A stretch of 64,000 nucleotides of DNA. Origin: Sinosporangium siamense (GTDB taxonomy: Bacteria > Actinomycetota > Actinomycetes > Streptosporangiales > Streptosporangiaceae). Positions within the stretch are counted from its first letter, which is position 1; the number at the start of each line of letters is the position of its first letter. Below are positions 17,073 to 25,687 of the stretch, piece by piece. Location of the stretch: contig NZ_BOOW01000027.1 of assembly GCF_016863435.1 (NCBI RefSeq), positions 1 through 64,000 of the forward strand, given 5' to 3'. The notes beneath the pieces are model-generated. The model saw only the letters and a program-made list of their open reading frames with translations, made no database searches and was not told where the DNA came from. A program made the position numbers and the translations under genes.

Positions 17073-17699
17073 TACGGCTCCGCCCTCGGATTGAGGCTTC
17101 CGCACCGCGAGAAGCCGTATGCAGACCTGGGCGAGCGGCCCGATTGTGAACGCGAACAGCAGCGTGCCGACGCCGGCGGTGCCGCCGAGCAGCCAGCCCG
17201 CCGCCAGCACCGTCATCTCGACGAGGGTACGGCTGAGCCGGATCGACAGGCCCCGGGCCGCGAGACCGGTCATCAGCCCGTCGCGGGGGCCCGCGCCGAA
17301 CCCCGCCCCGATGTAGAGGCCGGTGGCGACGGCGGTGATCAGGATGGCGAGCACCAGGTAGCCGGTGCGGACCGCGAGGTCATCGGGGGTGGGGGTGAGC
17401 CACAGGGTGAGGTCGGCGAACAACCCGACGCAGAACACGTTGCTGATCGTCCCGAGGCCCGGCCGCTGGCGGAGGGGGATCCAGAGCAGCATCACGAGCG
17501 CGCCGCCGACTATGACCCACATGCCGATGGACCAGCCCGTCCTGAGGGAGAGTCCCTCATGGAGCACGTCCCAGGGGGAGTTGCCGAGATTGGACTCGAC
17601 TTGGAAGCCGATCCCCGCGCCGTAGAGGGCGAGTCCCGTGTAGAGGCGCAGGAGGCGGCCGGGGAGGGGGCCGAGGCGGCCCAGGGTGAGTTCGCTCAT
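17070..17699 (-). CDS. YczE/YitT-type integral membrane protein
   Basis: 209 residues with about five hydrophobic helices (LYTGLALYGAGIGFQV, GMWVIVGGALVMLLWI, TGYLVLAILITAVATGLYIGAGF, LVEMTVLAAGWLLGG, TLLFAFTIGPLAQVCIRLL). The motifs LGNSPWDVLHEGLS and GAGPRDGLMTGLA identify the YczE/YyaS family. Function is not established; transport has been proposed. It is divergent from a MocR-type regulator, a pairing known from Firmicutes (YczR/YczE), which points to PLP-dependent regulation of this gene. ATG at 17699 is the outermost base triplet of an inverted repeat shared with the regulator start. Confidence 0.85.
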   Translation of the reverse strand: MSELTLGRLGPLPGRLLRLYTGLALYGAGIGFQVESNLGNSPWDVLHEGLSLRTGWSIGMWVIVGGALVMLLWIPLRQRPGLGTISNVFCVGLFADLTLWLTPTPDDLAVRTGYLVLAILITAVATGLYIGAGFGAGPRDGLMTGLAARGLSIRLSRTLVEMTVLAAGWLLGGTAGVGTLLFAFTIGPLAQVCIRLLAVRKPQSEGGAV

Positions 17700-17766
17700 A
17701 ACGCCACTCAGAGTGGACCGGTCCCAGGTTGCTTTGAAAGGGCCAATCGTGAAAAGTGGCGTTATG
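17697..17766. promoter_or_regulatory. Divergent operator: 12-bp inverted repeat joining two start codons
   Basis: CATAACGCCACT (17697-17708) and AGTGGCGTTATG (17755-17766) are perfect inverted copies, 46 bp apart. The CAT and ATG at the ends are the start codons of the YczE gene and the MocR gene. A nested palindrome, CCACTCAGAGTGG (17704-17716), adds a third AGTGG half-site. Such repeated half-sites are what MocR dimers bind. Confidence 0.7.
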
Positions 17767-19224
17767 ACTGGTATTGACCGGCATATCAGCGCACCGCAAC
17801 TGGCCCGGCTCGTGCAGGCGGGCGGAGGGCTCACCCCCGCCCCCGGGGTGAAATACCGCGCCCTCGCCGGCGCCGTGCGCTCCCTCATCCTCGAAGGCCG
17901 CCTGGCCGTGCGCGTGCGGCTGCCCGCCGAGCGGCACCTGGCCGAGGAGCTCGGCGTCAGCCGTACCACCGTCACCTCCGCCTACGACAGGCTCCGCGAG
18001 CAGGGCTACCTCGCCAGCCGCCAGGGCGCGGGAAGCTGGACCGAGCTGCCCGATCCGCAGGCGCTCGGCGCCGACAGCCCGTGGGCGGCGGACGAGGACG
18101 GCGGGCTGATCCCCATGCACGCCGCCGCGCCCATGGCCCCCACGTCGCTGGCCGCCGCCGTCGACGCCGCCGCCAGGGATCTGCCGCGCCACACGCTCGG
18201 CATCGGCTACCGCCCCCTCGGCCTCGAACCGCTGCGGGAGGCCGTCGCCGCCCGCTACACCGAACGCGGCGCGGCCACCCGGCCCGAGCAGATCCTCATC
18301 ACCACCGGCGCGCAGCAGGCCATGCACCTGATCGTGCACCTGCTCACCTCGCCGGGCGACGCCCTGCTCGTCGAGTCGCCCACCTACCCGCACGTGCTCG
18401 ACCTCGCCCGCCTGCGCGGCGCCCGCATCGTCCCCGTCGGCATCCCGCCGGGCGGGTGGCACCTCGACCTGCTCACGTGCGCGATGCGGCAGTCGGCCGC
18501 CCGCCTCGCCTACCTCATCCCCGACTTCCAGAACCCCACAGGGCACCTGATGGAGGACGCCGGCCGCGCCGAGCTCGTCGCGGCGGCCCGCGCCTGCGGC
18601 ACGACGCTGATCGTCGACGAGACCTGGGCCGAGACCACGCTCGACGAGGTGCCCGCCGTCCGGCCGATGGCCGCCTTCGACACCGACGGGCGCGTCTTCA
18701 GCATCGGGTCGGCCGCCAAACTCTGGTGGGGCGGCCTGCGGATCGGCTGGATCCGCACCACCGCCGCCATGGTGCGCAGGCTGTCGGCCTTCCGCGCGGG
18801 GGTGGACATCGCGAGCCCGCTCTTGGAGCAGCTCGTCGTGGCCAGGCTGTTCGAGGACCTCCCCGCGGGCCGGGCCGAACGCCGCGCCGCCCTGCTCGCC
18901 TCACGCGCGGCCCTCACCGCCGCTCTCGCCGCCGAACTCCCCTCGTGGACCTACACGCTCCCGCGCGGCGGCGGTTCGATCTGGGCGCTCCTGCCGGCCC
19001 CCGCCGCCACCCCGATCGCCGAGGCCGCCGTCGGCCACGGAGTACGGCTGGCGCCGGGGCCGTGGTTCGGTGTCGACGGCACCCTGGAGAGCTACCTCCG
19101 CCTGCCCTTCACCCAGCCACCCCAGGTGATCACCGAAGCGGTCCGCCGCGTCGCCGCCGCCCAGGCCGGCGCGACCGCCCCTCGCGGGAGCCTGCCGGCG
19201 GACCTCATGACCCCGGTGTTGTAG
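17764..19224 (+). CDS. MocR-type GntR/aminotransferase transcriptional regulator
   Basis: 486 residues. The N-terminal winged HTH (about 30-95: LAVRVRLPAERHLAEELGVS, TVTSAYDRLREQGYL) is GntR-like. The rest is a fold-type I aminotransferase domain: ITTGAQQAMHLIVHLL, DFQNPTGHLM, VDETWAETTLD, and SIGSAAKLWWGGLRIGW carrying the PLP-lysine motif (SAAK). These proteins sense pyridoxal phosphate or an amino-acid adduct and regulate a neighbouring gene, here probably the divergent YczE gene. The frame is open from 17686 but ATG 17764 is preferred because it forms the end of the shared inverted repeat and the HTH follows at normal distance. Confidence 0.9.
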   Translation: MTGIDRHISAPQLARLVQAGGGLTPAPGVKYRALAGAVRSLILEGRLAVRVRLPAERHLAEELGVSRTTVTSAYDRLREQGYLASRQGAGSWTELPDPQALGADSPWAADEDGGLIPMHAAAPMAPTSLAAAVDAAARDLPRHTLGIGYRPLGLEPLREAVAARYTERGAATRPEQILITTGAQQAMHLIVHLLTSPGDALLVESPTYPHVLDLARLRGARIVPVGIPPGGWHLDLLTCAMRQSAARLAYLIPDFQNPTGHLMEDAGRAELVAAARACGTTLIVDETWAETTLDEVPAVRPMAAFDTDGRVFSIGSAAKLWWGGLRIGWIRTTAAMVRRLSAFRAGVDIASPLLEQLVVARLFEDLPAGRAERRAALLASRAALTAALAAELPSWTYTLPRGGGSIWALLPAPAATPIAEAAVGHGVRLAPGPWFGVDGTLESYLRLPFTQPPQVITEAVRRVAAAQAGATAPRGSLPADLMTPVL

Positions 19225-19277
19225 GGGGAACGTGTAGGGGGCACGTGTAAGGGTCAGGTGTAAGGGAGCACGTGTGA
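19216..19277. repeat. Four degenerate 13-16-bp tandem repeats
   Basis: The end of the MocR gene and the convergent gap read GTGTTGTAGGGGGAAC, GTGTAGGGGGCAC, GTGTAAGGGTCAG, GTGTAAGGGAGCAC, then GTGTGAC. Each unit starts GTGT and contains AGGG. It fills most of the 66 bp between the convergent MocR and channel genes. Confidence 0.6.
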
Positions 19278-19290
19278 CTGTCCCCGGGGT

Positions 19291-19908
19291 TCAGTCGTCC
19301 GGCACGCCGCGGGCCAGCGGGGCGCGCCAGCTGTACCTCATGGCGAACATGCGGAGCGTGAACGCGAGCACGGCGGCGGCGAGGGTGGCCTGCCAGCCGG
19401 CGTGGCCGAGGCGCCACAGGCTCGCCATCACGGCAGAGCCGAGCAGTGCCGGGACCGCGTATAGCTGCCTGTCGTAGAGCAGGCTCGGGATCTGCCCGGC
19501 CAGCACGTCGCGCAGGATGCCGCCGCCGACCGCCGTGGTGACCCCGAGCAGCACCGCGTGCAGCGGGCTCAGCCCGAAGGTCAGCGCCTTCTCGGTGCCG
19601 ACCGCGCAGAACAGGCCGAGGCCCGCCGCGTCGAACACCAGCACCGCCGGCATGCTCCGCTCGACCTGCGGATGCCAGAAGAACACGATGACGGTCGCGA
19701 GCAGCGGCACCAGCACATAGCCGAGACTTTCGAAGGCGGCGGGCCGCACGTTGAGGATGAGGTCGCGCAGGATGCCGCCGCCGAGGGCGGTCATCGAGGC
19801 GAGGACCGCCATGCCCACCACGTCGAGGCGTTTGCGGACCCCCATGACCGCGCCGGACAGGGCGAAGACAAAGATTCCTGTCAGGTCGAGGAGGGACGTC
19901 ACATTCAC
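19291..19908 (-). CDS. UPF0126/TRIC-type cation channel family protein
   Basis: 205 residues with six to seven hydrophobic helices in two pseudo-repeats, each with the family motif: GGGILRDLILNVRP (about 47-60) and GGGILRDVLAGQIPSLL (about 132-148). The family (UPF0126, bacterial trimeric intracellular cation channel relatives) forms K+-permeable trimers in studied members. The start is uncertain: GTG 19908 (VNVTSLLDLTG) or TTG 19914; neither has a convincing ribosome-binding site. It follows the POT transporter gene by 14 bp on the same strand, so they may be co-transcribed. Confidence 0.85.
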   Translation of the reverse strand: MNVTSLLDLTGIFVFALSGAVMGVRKRLDVVGMAVLASMTALGGGILRDLILNVRPAAFESLGYVLVPLLATVIVFFWHPQVERSMPAVLVFDAAGLGLFCAVGTEKALTFGLSPLHAVLLGVTTAVGGGILRDVLAGQIPSLLYDRQLYAVPALLGSAVMASLWRLGHAGWQATLAAAVLAFTLRMFAMRYSWRAPLARGVPDD

Positions 19909-19922
19909 CGACAAAGTTTCGT

Positions 19923-21407
19923 CTACGCGGCCTCGTGCTCCGACATGAGGTGCCGCAGGCGGCGCGAGAACAGCAGGAGTACGGCGCCCGCCACGACGGC
20001 GACCGCCGCGAGCGCCAGGAAGTAGTGCGTCTCCGAGAGGAACGCCCGCAGGCGGTAGGTCTGCCCGCCGACGGAGTCGCCGACCGCGGCGGCCAGGAAC
20101 CACACGCCCAGCATCTGCCCCTTGAACGCGGCCGGCGCCAGCTTGGCGGTGACCGACAGGCCGACCGGGCTGAGGGAGAGCTCGCCGAAGGTCTGCACGA
20201 GGTACATCGCCGCGAGCCACCAGAGGCCCACCTTCACCCCCGCCTCGGCGACGCCCGAGGCCGCGGCCAGGATCACGAAGCTGAGCCCAACCATGAACAG
20301 CGCGAACGCGAACTTCGCCGGGCTGCCCACCCGATCGCCCAGCCGCGGCCAGAGCGCCGCGAAGACCCCGGCGAAGACGATGACGAACAGGGAGTTGAAG
20401 TTCTGGGTCCATCCCGCGGGGATCGCGAACCCGAACGCGGTGAGGTCCACATGGCTGTGGGCGAAGCCGGTGACCGGTCCTGGAGCCAGATCGAAGATCA
20501 TCCAGAAGACCGCCGCCGCGACGAACAACCAGACGTAGGCGGTCATGTGCCGCCGCTCCCCGGCGGTGACCTGCGGGTGGCGCAGGATGTAGACGAAGTA
20601 GGCGAACGGCACGAGCAGGGTGATCGCCGTCGCCATATAGGTGACGTTGTCGATCGTGAGCACCCCTGTGGCGGCCGCGATCGCCGCGGCCGTCGCGCAC
20701 AGCACTCCGGCCAGGGCGAGCATGCGCAGCGCGCGGGTGCGCTCGGCGGGCGTCAGCGGGTCCCCCGGGCGTGTCCCCGCGCCCCGCAGGCGGCGTCCGC
20801 CGGCGATGTACTGCGTGAGCCCGAGTGCCATGCCCACCGCCGCCGCGCCGAACGCCAGGTGCCAGCGGTCCTCCCCGGCGAGCAGCGGCGTGACGAGAAT
20901 CCCGGCGAAGGCACCGATGTTGACGCCCATGTAGAACAGCGAGAATCCCGAGTCCCTGCGGGCGTCCTCGTCGTCGCGGTAGAGGTAGCCCACCATGCTG
21001 GAGATGTTGGGTTTGAGCAGTCCCGAGCCGCACACGATGAGGGTCAGGCCGGCCCAGATCAACGCCGGGCCGCGCACGGGGATCGCCATGCAGATGTGGC
21101 CCGCCATGATGACGGCGCCGCCCCAGAGCACCGTGCGCCGGGCGCCGAGCACGCGGTCGGCGATCCAGCCGCCCGGCAGCGCCGTCAGGTAGACCAGGCC
21201 CTGGTAGATGCCGACGACCGCGTAGGCGGTGGCGGCGGGCAGCCCGAGCCCCTCGCGGACGGGCGGGGCCATGAGGAAGAGCCCCAGGACGGCGCGCAAG
21301 CCGTAGAAGCTGAAACGCTCCCACATCTCGGTGCCGAAGAGGGTGGCCAGCCCGCGCGGGTGGCCGAAAAAAGTGCGCTCAGTGGAGTGGAGGGTGCCGT
21401 CGGCCAT
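19923..21407 (-). CDS. POT family proton-dependent oligopeptide transporter
   Basis: 494 residues, about 14 membrane helices. The POT signatures are present: GTEMWERFSFYGLRAVLGLFL (ExxERFSYY-like, about 25-45) and FSLFYMGVNIGAFAG (PTR2 signature, about 140-155), plus ELSLSPVGLSVTAKLAP. It imports di- and tripeptides with protons. ATG 21407 gives MADGTLHSTERTFFGHPRG; an upstream in-frame start at 21461 is unlikely. A channel-family gene follows 14 bp downstream. Confidence 0.92.
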   Translation of the reverse strand: MADGTLHSTERTFFGHPRGLATLFGTEMWERFSFYGLRAVLGLFLMAPPVREGLGLPAATAYAVVGIYQGLVYLTALPGGWIADRVLGARRTVLWGGAVIMAGHICMAIPVRGPALIWAGLTLIVCGSGLLKPNISSMVGYLYRDDEDARRDSGFSLFYMGVNIGAFAGILVTPLLAGEDRWHLAFGAAAVGMALGLTQYIAGGRRLRGAGTRPGDPLTPAERTRALRMLALAGVLCATAAAIAAATGVLTIDNVTYMATAITLLVPFAYFVYILRHPQVTAGERRHMTAYVWLFVAAAVFWMIFDLAPGPVTGFAHSHVDLTAFGFAIPAGWTQNFNSLFVIVFAGVFAALWPRLGDRVGSPAKFAFALFMVGLSFVILAAASGVAEAGVKVGLWWLAAMYLVQTFGELSLSPVGLSVTAKLAPAAFKGQMLGVWFLAAAVGDSVGGQTYRLRAFLSETHYFLALAAVAVVAGAVLLLFSRRLRHLMSEHEAA

Positions 21408-21529
21408 CGCCTCCGCCCCCGTTCGCGACCTCGATGGGCACGTGCCGGATAAATTGCCCACAAAATGGGGGCGTCAGTCCTCATGTATGCCGTCTGACCT
21501 GGGAACATGTGATCCGGTGTGAACGGCGC

Positions 21530-21564
21530 CGCGCCCGGTTCTCGGGGGCGGAGAACCGGGCGCG
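21530..21564. terminator. 14-bp hairpin in the gap upstream of the POT gene
   Basis: CGCGCCCGGTTCTC (21530-21543) pairs perfectly with GAGAACCGGGCGCG (21551-21564) around a 7-nt loop; TTTCC follows on the plus strand. It lies 175 bp beyond the stop of the minus-strand secreted-protein gene and 123 bp before the POT start, so it probably insulates the two. The rest of 21408-21739 shows no gene; a low-GC patch (21690-21740) has TTGACT but no matching -10. Confidence 0.6.
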
Positions 21565-21739
21565 TTTCCGGAAGGGCCCCTTCAGCGACGACCGCGGGTG
21601 GGTGCGGCGTCGGCGGTGAGGTGATCCGGCGCTCAAGCGCACGGGGCACAGGCCGCGAGCCGCTACTCCCCACACATCAAGACGCGTCAGAGTGCGGAAG
21701 GGTTGACTGGTTTCTTACAGAATTTGTCATGGGTGGCGA

Positions 21740-22780
21740 CTAGAGGCGCCGCGGCCGCACGACGGACGTGCGCTGCACCTCGCTCAGCTCACCGGCGTAG
21801 TGGTCGGAGCCCACGAACCGCATGCGCCACAGGCCCGCCGCCCGGCCGGCGATCCGCTCCGCGAAGCGGCCCGACTGGTCGGTCGTGACCGTCGCGGCGA
21901 GCTCCCACCGGCTGCCCTGGTGCGGCCGGTGCAGGATCTCCACCTGCTGTCCCGCGTAGGGGGCGTAGTCGAGGTGGCCCGTCGGGTCGACCCGCTCGAG
22001 CGTGCCGCGCACCCGCACCGCCTGGGTGTTCTTGACGCGGGCGGCCCGGAGGTCGCTGAAGTGGGTGTTGCGGCGCAGCCTGAAGCCGGCGAACTCGGTC
22101 ACGGTCTTGCCGTCGGCGCCCTTGGCGGTGACGCGCACCGTCCAGTGGCCGGTCGGATACCACCGGCTGAGGCCCTTCTCGGGCAGGAAGCGCCAGGTCT
22201 TCCAGGCTCCCTTGGGCGCGTTGGACTCGGCGGGCGTCTCCTGTGCCTCGCCCTCCAGCTCCTCCACCTCCGCCTCGGCCCCGGGGGCCTGCGGCTGCTG
22301 GGCGGGCTTGCTCTCCTTGGCGGGGTCCCTGTCGCCCTCCGCCGGCCCCGCCGCCTTGTCGCCCTTGACCTCGGGCCTGGCCTCACCCTGCGCGGCGTCC
22401 GGCTTCTTCTGCTCCGGCCGCTGGCCGGGCTGAGCCGGCTGAGCGGGCTGTCCCGGCTGACCGGGCTGACCGGGCTGACCGGGCTGACCGGGCTGGGCGG
22501 GCTGGGCGGGCTGGGCGGGCTGCCCCGGCTGTCCCTGCGGCGCCGGCGGCATGCCGGGACTGACCTTGATCGTCACGCCGTTCTTGCCGGAGACACCCCG
22601 GGCCACAACGTCGATCACCATGCGGACGGCCCCGCTGGGCCCCACCACGGGAGCTCCGGGCTTGATGCGGATGGCACGGATGGCGAGCTCGTCGTCGGCC
22701 GAGGCGGGCAGCGCCTGGGCGACCGCGGGCAACGCCATCGTCCCTGTCAGGAGGGACAGAAGCACTACTCTCTTGATCAT
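21740..22780 (-). CDS. Secreted protein with Gln-Pro triplet repeats
   Basis: 346 residues. A signal peptide (MIKRVVLLSLLTGTMALPAV, cleavage near AQA-LPA at about 24) starts it. A short N-terminal domain (about 28-78) is followed by a (G/A)-Q-P repeat tract of about 14 triplets (about 84-125), an acidic/Ala-Pro linker to about 190, and a C-terminal domain (about 195-340) with two beta-sandwich-like halves (WTVRVTAKGADGKTVTEF; WELAATVTTDQSGRFAE). Such halves resemble cell-surface calcium or carbohydrate-binding folds, but I recognise no family. Likely exported, with the repeat spanning or binding the cell wall. Upstream (22781-23007) is a divergent promoter region. Confidence 0.75.
   Translation of the reverse strand: MIKRVVLLSLLTGTMALPAVAQALPASADDELAIRAIRIKPGAPVVGPSGAVRMVIDVVARGVSGKNGVTIKVSPGMPPAPQGQPGQPAQPAQPAQPGQPGQPGQPGQPGQPAQPAQPGQRPEQKKPDAAQGEARPEVKGDKAAGPAEGDRDPAKESKPAQQPQAPGAEAEVEELEGEAQETPAESNAPKGAWKTWRFLPEKGLSRWYPTGHWTVRVTAKGADGKTVTEFAGFRLRRNTHFSDLRAARVKNTQAVRVRGTLERVDPTGHLDYAPYAGQQVEILHRPHQGSRWELAATVTTDQSGRFAERIAGRAAGLWRMRFVGSDHYAGELSEVQRTSVVRPRRL
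22425..22545. repeat. 9-bp-phase tandem repeat encoding Gly/Ala-Gln-Pro
   Basis: Near-exact copies of a CCGGGCTGA/CGGGCTGGG-type unit repeat in 9-bp steps inside the secreted-protein gene; each encodes Gly-Gln-Pro or Ala-Gln-Pro. The low divergence between copies implies recent expansion and probable length polymorphism. Confidence 0.75.
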
Positions 22781-23007
22781 GTTCGTGAGGTTAGGAAGTG
22801 CCGGGTCACGGCTCGGGAGCCGACATGCACCTCCTACGGCAAAGCCCCCCGGGCCAGAGGAAAGCGCGCCCCGCCGTACGGCATGGCAATGTCATTTGCC
22901 CGATTCGTCGGGGCGGATAATTGTGCTTGTCGAGCCTAAATAAGTTGCCCGACTGCCACACTTTCTGGCCATATAGGGGTCGAATAGATGGAAGGAGGCG
23001 ACACGGA

Positions 23008-24195
23008 ATGACGTTCACCACGGTGGCGGGGGGCCGGGCACCGATCCGGATGTGGGCGGATCCCGCAGAGGTCGAGGACCAGGCGATGGGCCAGCTGCGC
23101 AACGTCGCCAACTTGCCCTGGGTGCACGGGGTCGCGGTCATGCCGGACGTGCACTACGGGAAGGGCGCGACCGTGGGGTCGGTCATCGCGATGCGCGGCG
23201 CCGTCTCGCCCGCCGCGGTGGGAGTCGACATCGGCTGCGGAATGACAGCGGTCAAAACCTCATATACCGCCTCACAACTCCCCGACAACCTCGCATATCT
23301 CCGCTCGAAACTCGAACAGGCCGTCCCGGTCGGTTTCCAGGCGCATAAGCGGCCGGTCGACCCGGCCAGACTCCACGGTTTCCCGACCGCGGACTGGGCC
23401 GCCTTCTGGCGGGGCTTCGACGACCTGGCCCGTGCCGTACGCCCGCGCAGGGACCGCGCGGAGGTGCAGATGGGCACGCTCGGGGGCGGCAACCACTTCC
23501 TCGAGGTGTGCGCGGACGACGAGGGCGCGGTCTGGGTGGTGCTGCACTCGGGGTCGCGCAACATCGGCAAGGAGCTCGCCGAGCACCACATCGAGGAGGC
23601 GCGCGGGCTGCCGCACAACCAGGACATCCCCGACCGCGACCTCGCGGTGTTCGTCGCGGGCACGCCGCAGATGGAGGCCTACCGCCGGGACCTGTTCTGG
23701 GCGCAGGACTACGCGCGGCGCAACCGGGCGCTCATGATGGCTCTGGTCCGCGACGTGCTCCGCCGCCACCTGCCGAACATCACCTTCGAGCCGGAGATCT
23801 CCTGCCACCACAACTACGTGGCCGAGGAGCGCTACGACGACGTGGACGTGCTTGTCACCCGCAAGGGGGCGATCAGGGCGGGCACCGGCGAGCTCGGCAT
23901 CATCCCGGGCTCGATGGCCACGGGCACCTATATCGTGCGCGGCCTCGGAAACGAGGCGGCGTTCAACTCCGCCTCGCACGGGGCCGGGCGCAAGATGAGC
24001 AGGAACAAGGCGAAGAAGACCTTCACCCTGGCCGACCTTGAGGCGCAGACCGCGGGTGTGGAGTGCCGCAAGGACCACGGGGTGCTGGACGAGATCCCGG
24101 GGGCGTACAAGGACCTGAAGGCGGTCATGGCCGCCCAGACCGACCTCGTCCAGGTCGTCGCGCACCTCCGGCAGCTCATCTGCATCAAGGGATGA
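23008..24195 (+). CDS. rtcB: RtcB family RNA ligase
   Basis: 395 residues. RtcB joins 2',3'-cyclic phosphate (3'-phosphate) and 5'-OH RNA ends using GTP and Mn2+. Key residues are visible: the metal Cys in VDIGCGMTAV (Cys77), GGGNHFLEV and SGSRNIG metal and phosphate motifs, and the guanylylated His in SHGAGRKMSRNKAKK (His324). GGAGG (22994-22998) precedes the ATG by about 9 nt. There is no archease or RtcA gene beside it; it stands alone, divergent from the secreted-protein gene and closed by a terminator. RNA repair or tRNA healing are the likely roles. Confidence 0.92.
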   Translation: MTFTTVAGGRAPIRMWADPAEVEDQAMGQLRNVANLPWVHGVAVMPDVHYGKGATVGSVIAMRGAVSPAAVGVDIGCGMTAVKTSYTASQLPDNLAYLRSKLEQAVPVGFQAHKRPVDPARLHGFPTADWAAFWRGFDDLARAVRPRRDRAEVQMGTLGGGNHFLEVCADDEGAVWVVLHSGSRNIGKELAEHHIEEARGLPHNQDIPDRDLAVFVAGTPQMEAYRRDLFWAQDYARRNRALMMALVRDVLRRHLPNITFEPEISCHHNYVAEERYDDVDVLVTRKGAIRAGTGELGIIPGSMATGTYIVRGLGNEAAFNSASHGAGRKMSRNKAKKTFTLADLEAQTAGVECRKDHGVLDEIPGAYKDLKAVMAAQTDLVQVVAHLRQLICIKG

Positions 24196-24208
24196 CCGCG
24201 AAGACGGC

Positions 24209-24237
24209 GGGCCACCCGGAATCACCCCGGGTGGCCC
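24209..24237 (+). terminator. Terminator hairpin after rtcB
   Basis: GGGCCACCCGG (24209-24219) pairs perfectly with CCGGGTGGCCC (24227-24237), loop 7 nt, 13 bp after the rtcB stop. The U-tract is weak (ACTGTTGT). Confidence 0.7.
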
Positions 24238-24375
24238 ACTGTTGTCGGGTGTAAAGGGTTTTTTGACGGCAAAGATCCTGATAGCCCTACTCTTGAGTGG
24301 TCTGTAGCAGGACTCATAGCCTTGGCCGGTGTTCTCCTGCGGACGCTCCGTACGGAAAGCGGGAGGTGGGCCCAG

Positions 24376-25365
24376 TTGCTGGTGGACTCGTTCGGCCGGG
24401 TGGCCACGGATCTGCGGGTGTCGCTCACCGACCGGTGCAACCTGCGGTGCAGCTATTGCATGCCACCCGAGGGCCTCGAATGGCTGCCGAAACCCGAGCT
24501 TCTGACCGGCGACGAGATCGTGCGCCTCGTCCGCATCGGCGTCGAACGGCTCGGCATCGCCGAAGTGCGCTTCACCGGCGGCGAACCCCTGCTCCGGCGT
24601 GAACTGGTCGACATCGTGTCCCGCTCCGCCGCGCTGACCCCCCGGCCCCACCTGTCGATCACCACGAACGGCATCGGCCTCGACCGCCTGGCCGCCCCCC
24701 TCACCGCGGCCGGGCTGGACCGCGTCAACGTCTCCCTCGACACCCTCGACCGCGACACCTTCGTCAAACTCGCCCACCGCGACCGCCTCCCCGACGTGCT
24801 CGCCGGCCTCGCCGCCGCCGACGCCGCCGGCCTGCGGCCGGTCAAGGTCAACAGCGTGCTCATGCGCGGCGTCAACGACCACGAGCCGGCGGCGCTCCTC
24901 GGCTATTGCCTGGAACGCGGCTACGAGCTGCGGTTCATCGAGCAGATGCCGCTCGACGCCCAGCACGGGTGGCGGCGCGACACCATGGTCACCGCCGACG
25001 AGATCCTGGCACACCTGCTCACCCGGTTCGACCTCGTGCCCGAGGACCCGGGCGAGCGCGGCAGCGCCCCCGCCGAGCGGTTCCTGGTGAACGGCGGCCC
25101 GGCGACCGTCGGGGTCATCGGATCGGTGACACGCCCCTTCTGCGGCAGCTGCGACCGGGTGCGCCTCACCGCCGACGGCCAGATCCGCAACTGCCTGTTC
25201 GCCACCGAGGAGTCCGACCTGCGCGCCGCGCTGCGCGGCGGCGCCTCCGACGACGAACTGGCCGAGCGCTGGGCCTCCGCCGTACGCGTCAAGAAGGCCG
25301 GCCACGGCATCGACGACCCGAGCTTCCTGCAGCCCGCCCGCCCCATGTCGGCCATCGGCGGCTGA
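24376..25365 (+). CDS. moaA: GTP 3',8-cyclase, molybdenum cofactor synthesis
   Basis: 329 residues, the normal MoaA length, if started at TTG 24376 (then VDSFGRVATDLR), 6 nt after AGGTGG. GTG 24382 is an alternative; the frame is open from 24322. Radical SAM enzyme converting GTP to cyclic dehydro-GTP, the first step of molybdopterin synthesis. The first [4Fe-4S] motif is CNLRCSYC (Cys21, 25, 28), the second is FCGSCDRVRL plus RNCLF near residue 255-275. It ends in Gly-Gly, which is required for activity in the family. mobA-like and DUF6457 genes lie downstream, but other moa genes are outside the window. Confidence 0.93.
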   Translation: MLVDSFGRVATDLRVSLTDRCNLRCSYCMPPEGLEWLPKPELLTGDEIVRLVRIGVERLGIAEVRFTGGEPLLRRELVDIVSRSAALTPRPHLSITTNGIGLDRLAAPLTAAGLDRVNVSLDTLDRDTFVKLAHRDRLPDVLAGLAAADAAGLRPVKVNSVLMRGVNDHEPAALLGYCLERGYELRFIEQMPLDAQHGWRRDTMVTADEILAHLLTRFDLVPEDPGERGSAPAERFLVNGGPATVGVIGSVTRPFCGSCDRVRLTADGQIRNCLFATEESDLRAALRGGASDDELAERWASAVRVKKAGHGIDDPSFLQPARPMSAIGG

Positions 25366-25687
25366 CCGCCCGGGGGCTCGCCGCCACGTGGGGTACGGCA
25401 CGGGCCTTCTGGCCGGGTGAGTCGTGTTCGCCAAGCCGGGGTGGGGGGGATGGGCCGGAGTGGCGGCGGGGCGGCGGCTGATCCGCCGGTCTTGCCCCGG
25501 GGCGTCGTCCGGAGGCTCCGCTCCGCGACGGGTCCGGCCTGCGGGTGCCTAGGGGCAGGGCATGTGCGCCGCATTCAGCCCGTTACACGTTCCGCCCGTG
25601 AGTGGTGGCCGGCGGCGGGGGAGTGGCGGTGGTTCCGGCGGGGATGTGGTGGCGATCCGGGGAGGCGGCAGTGGCACGATCACCGGT

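Noticed and set aside
23272-25434. Long minus-strand frame across rtcB and moaA
   Set aside because: Both sense genes carry intact catalytic motifs; the antisense frame has none.
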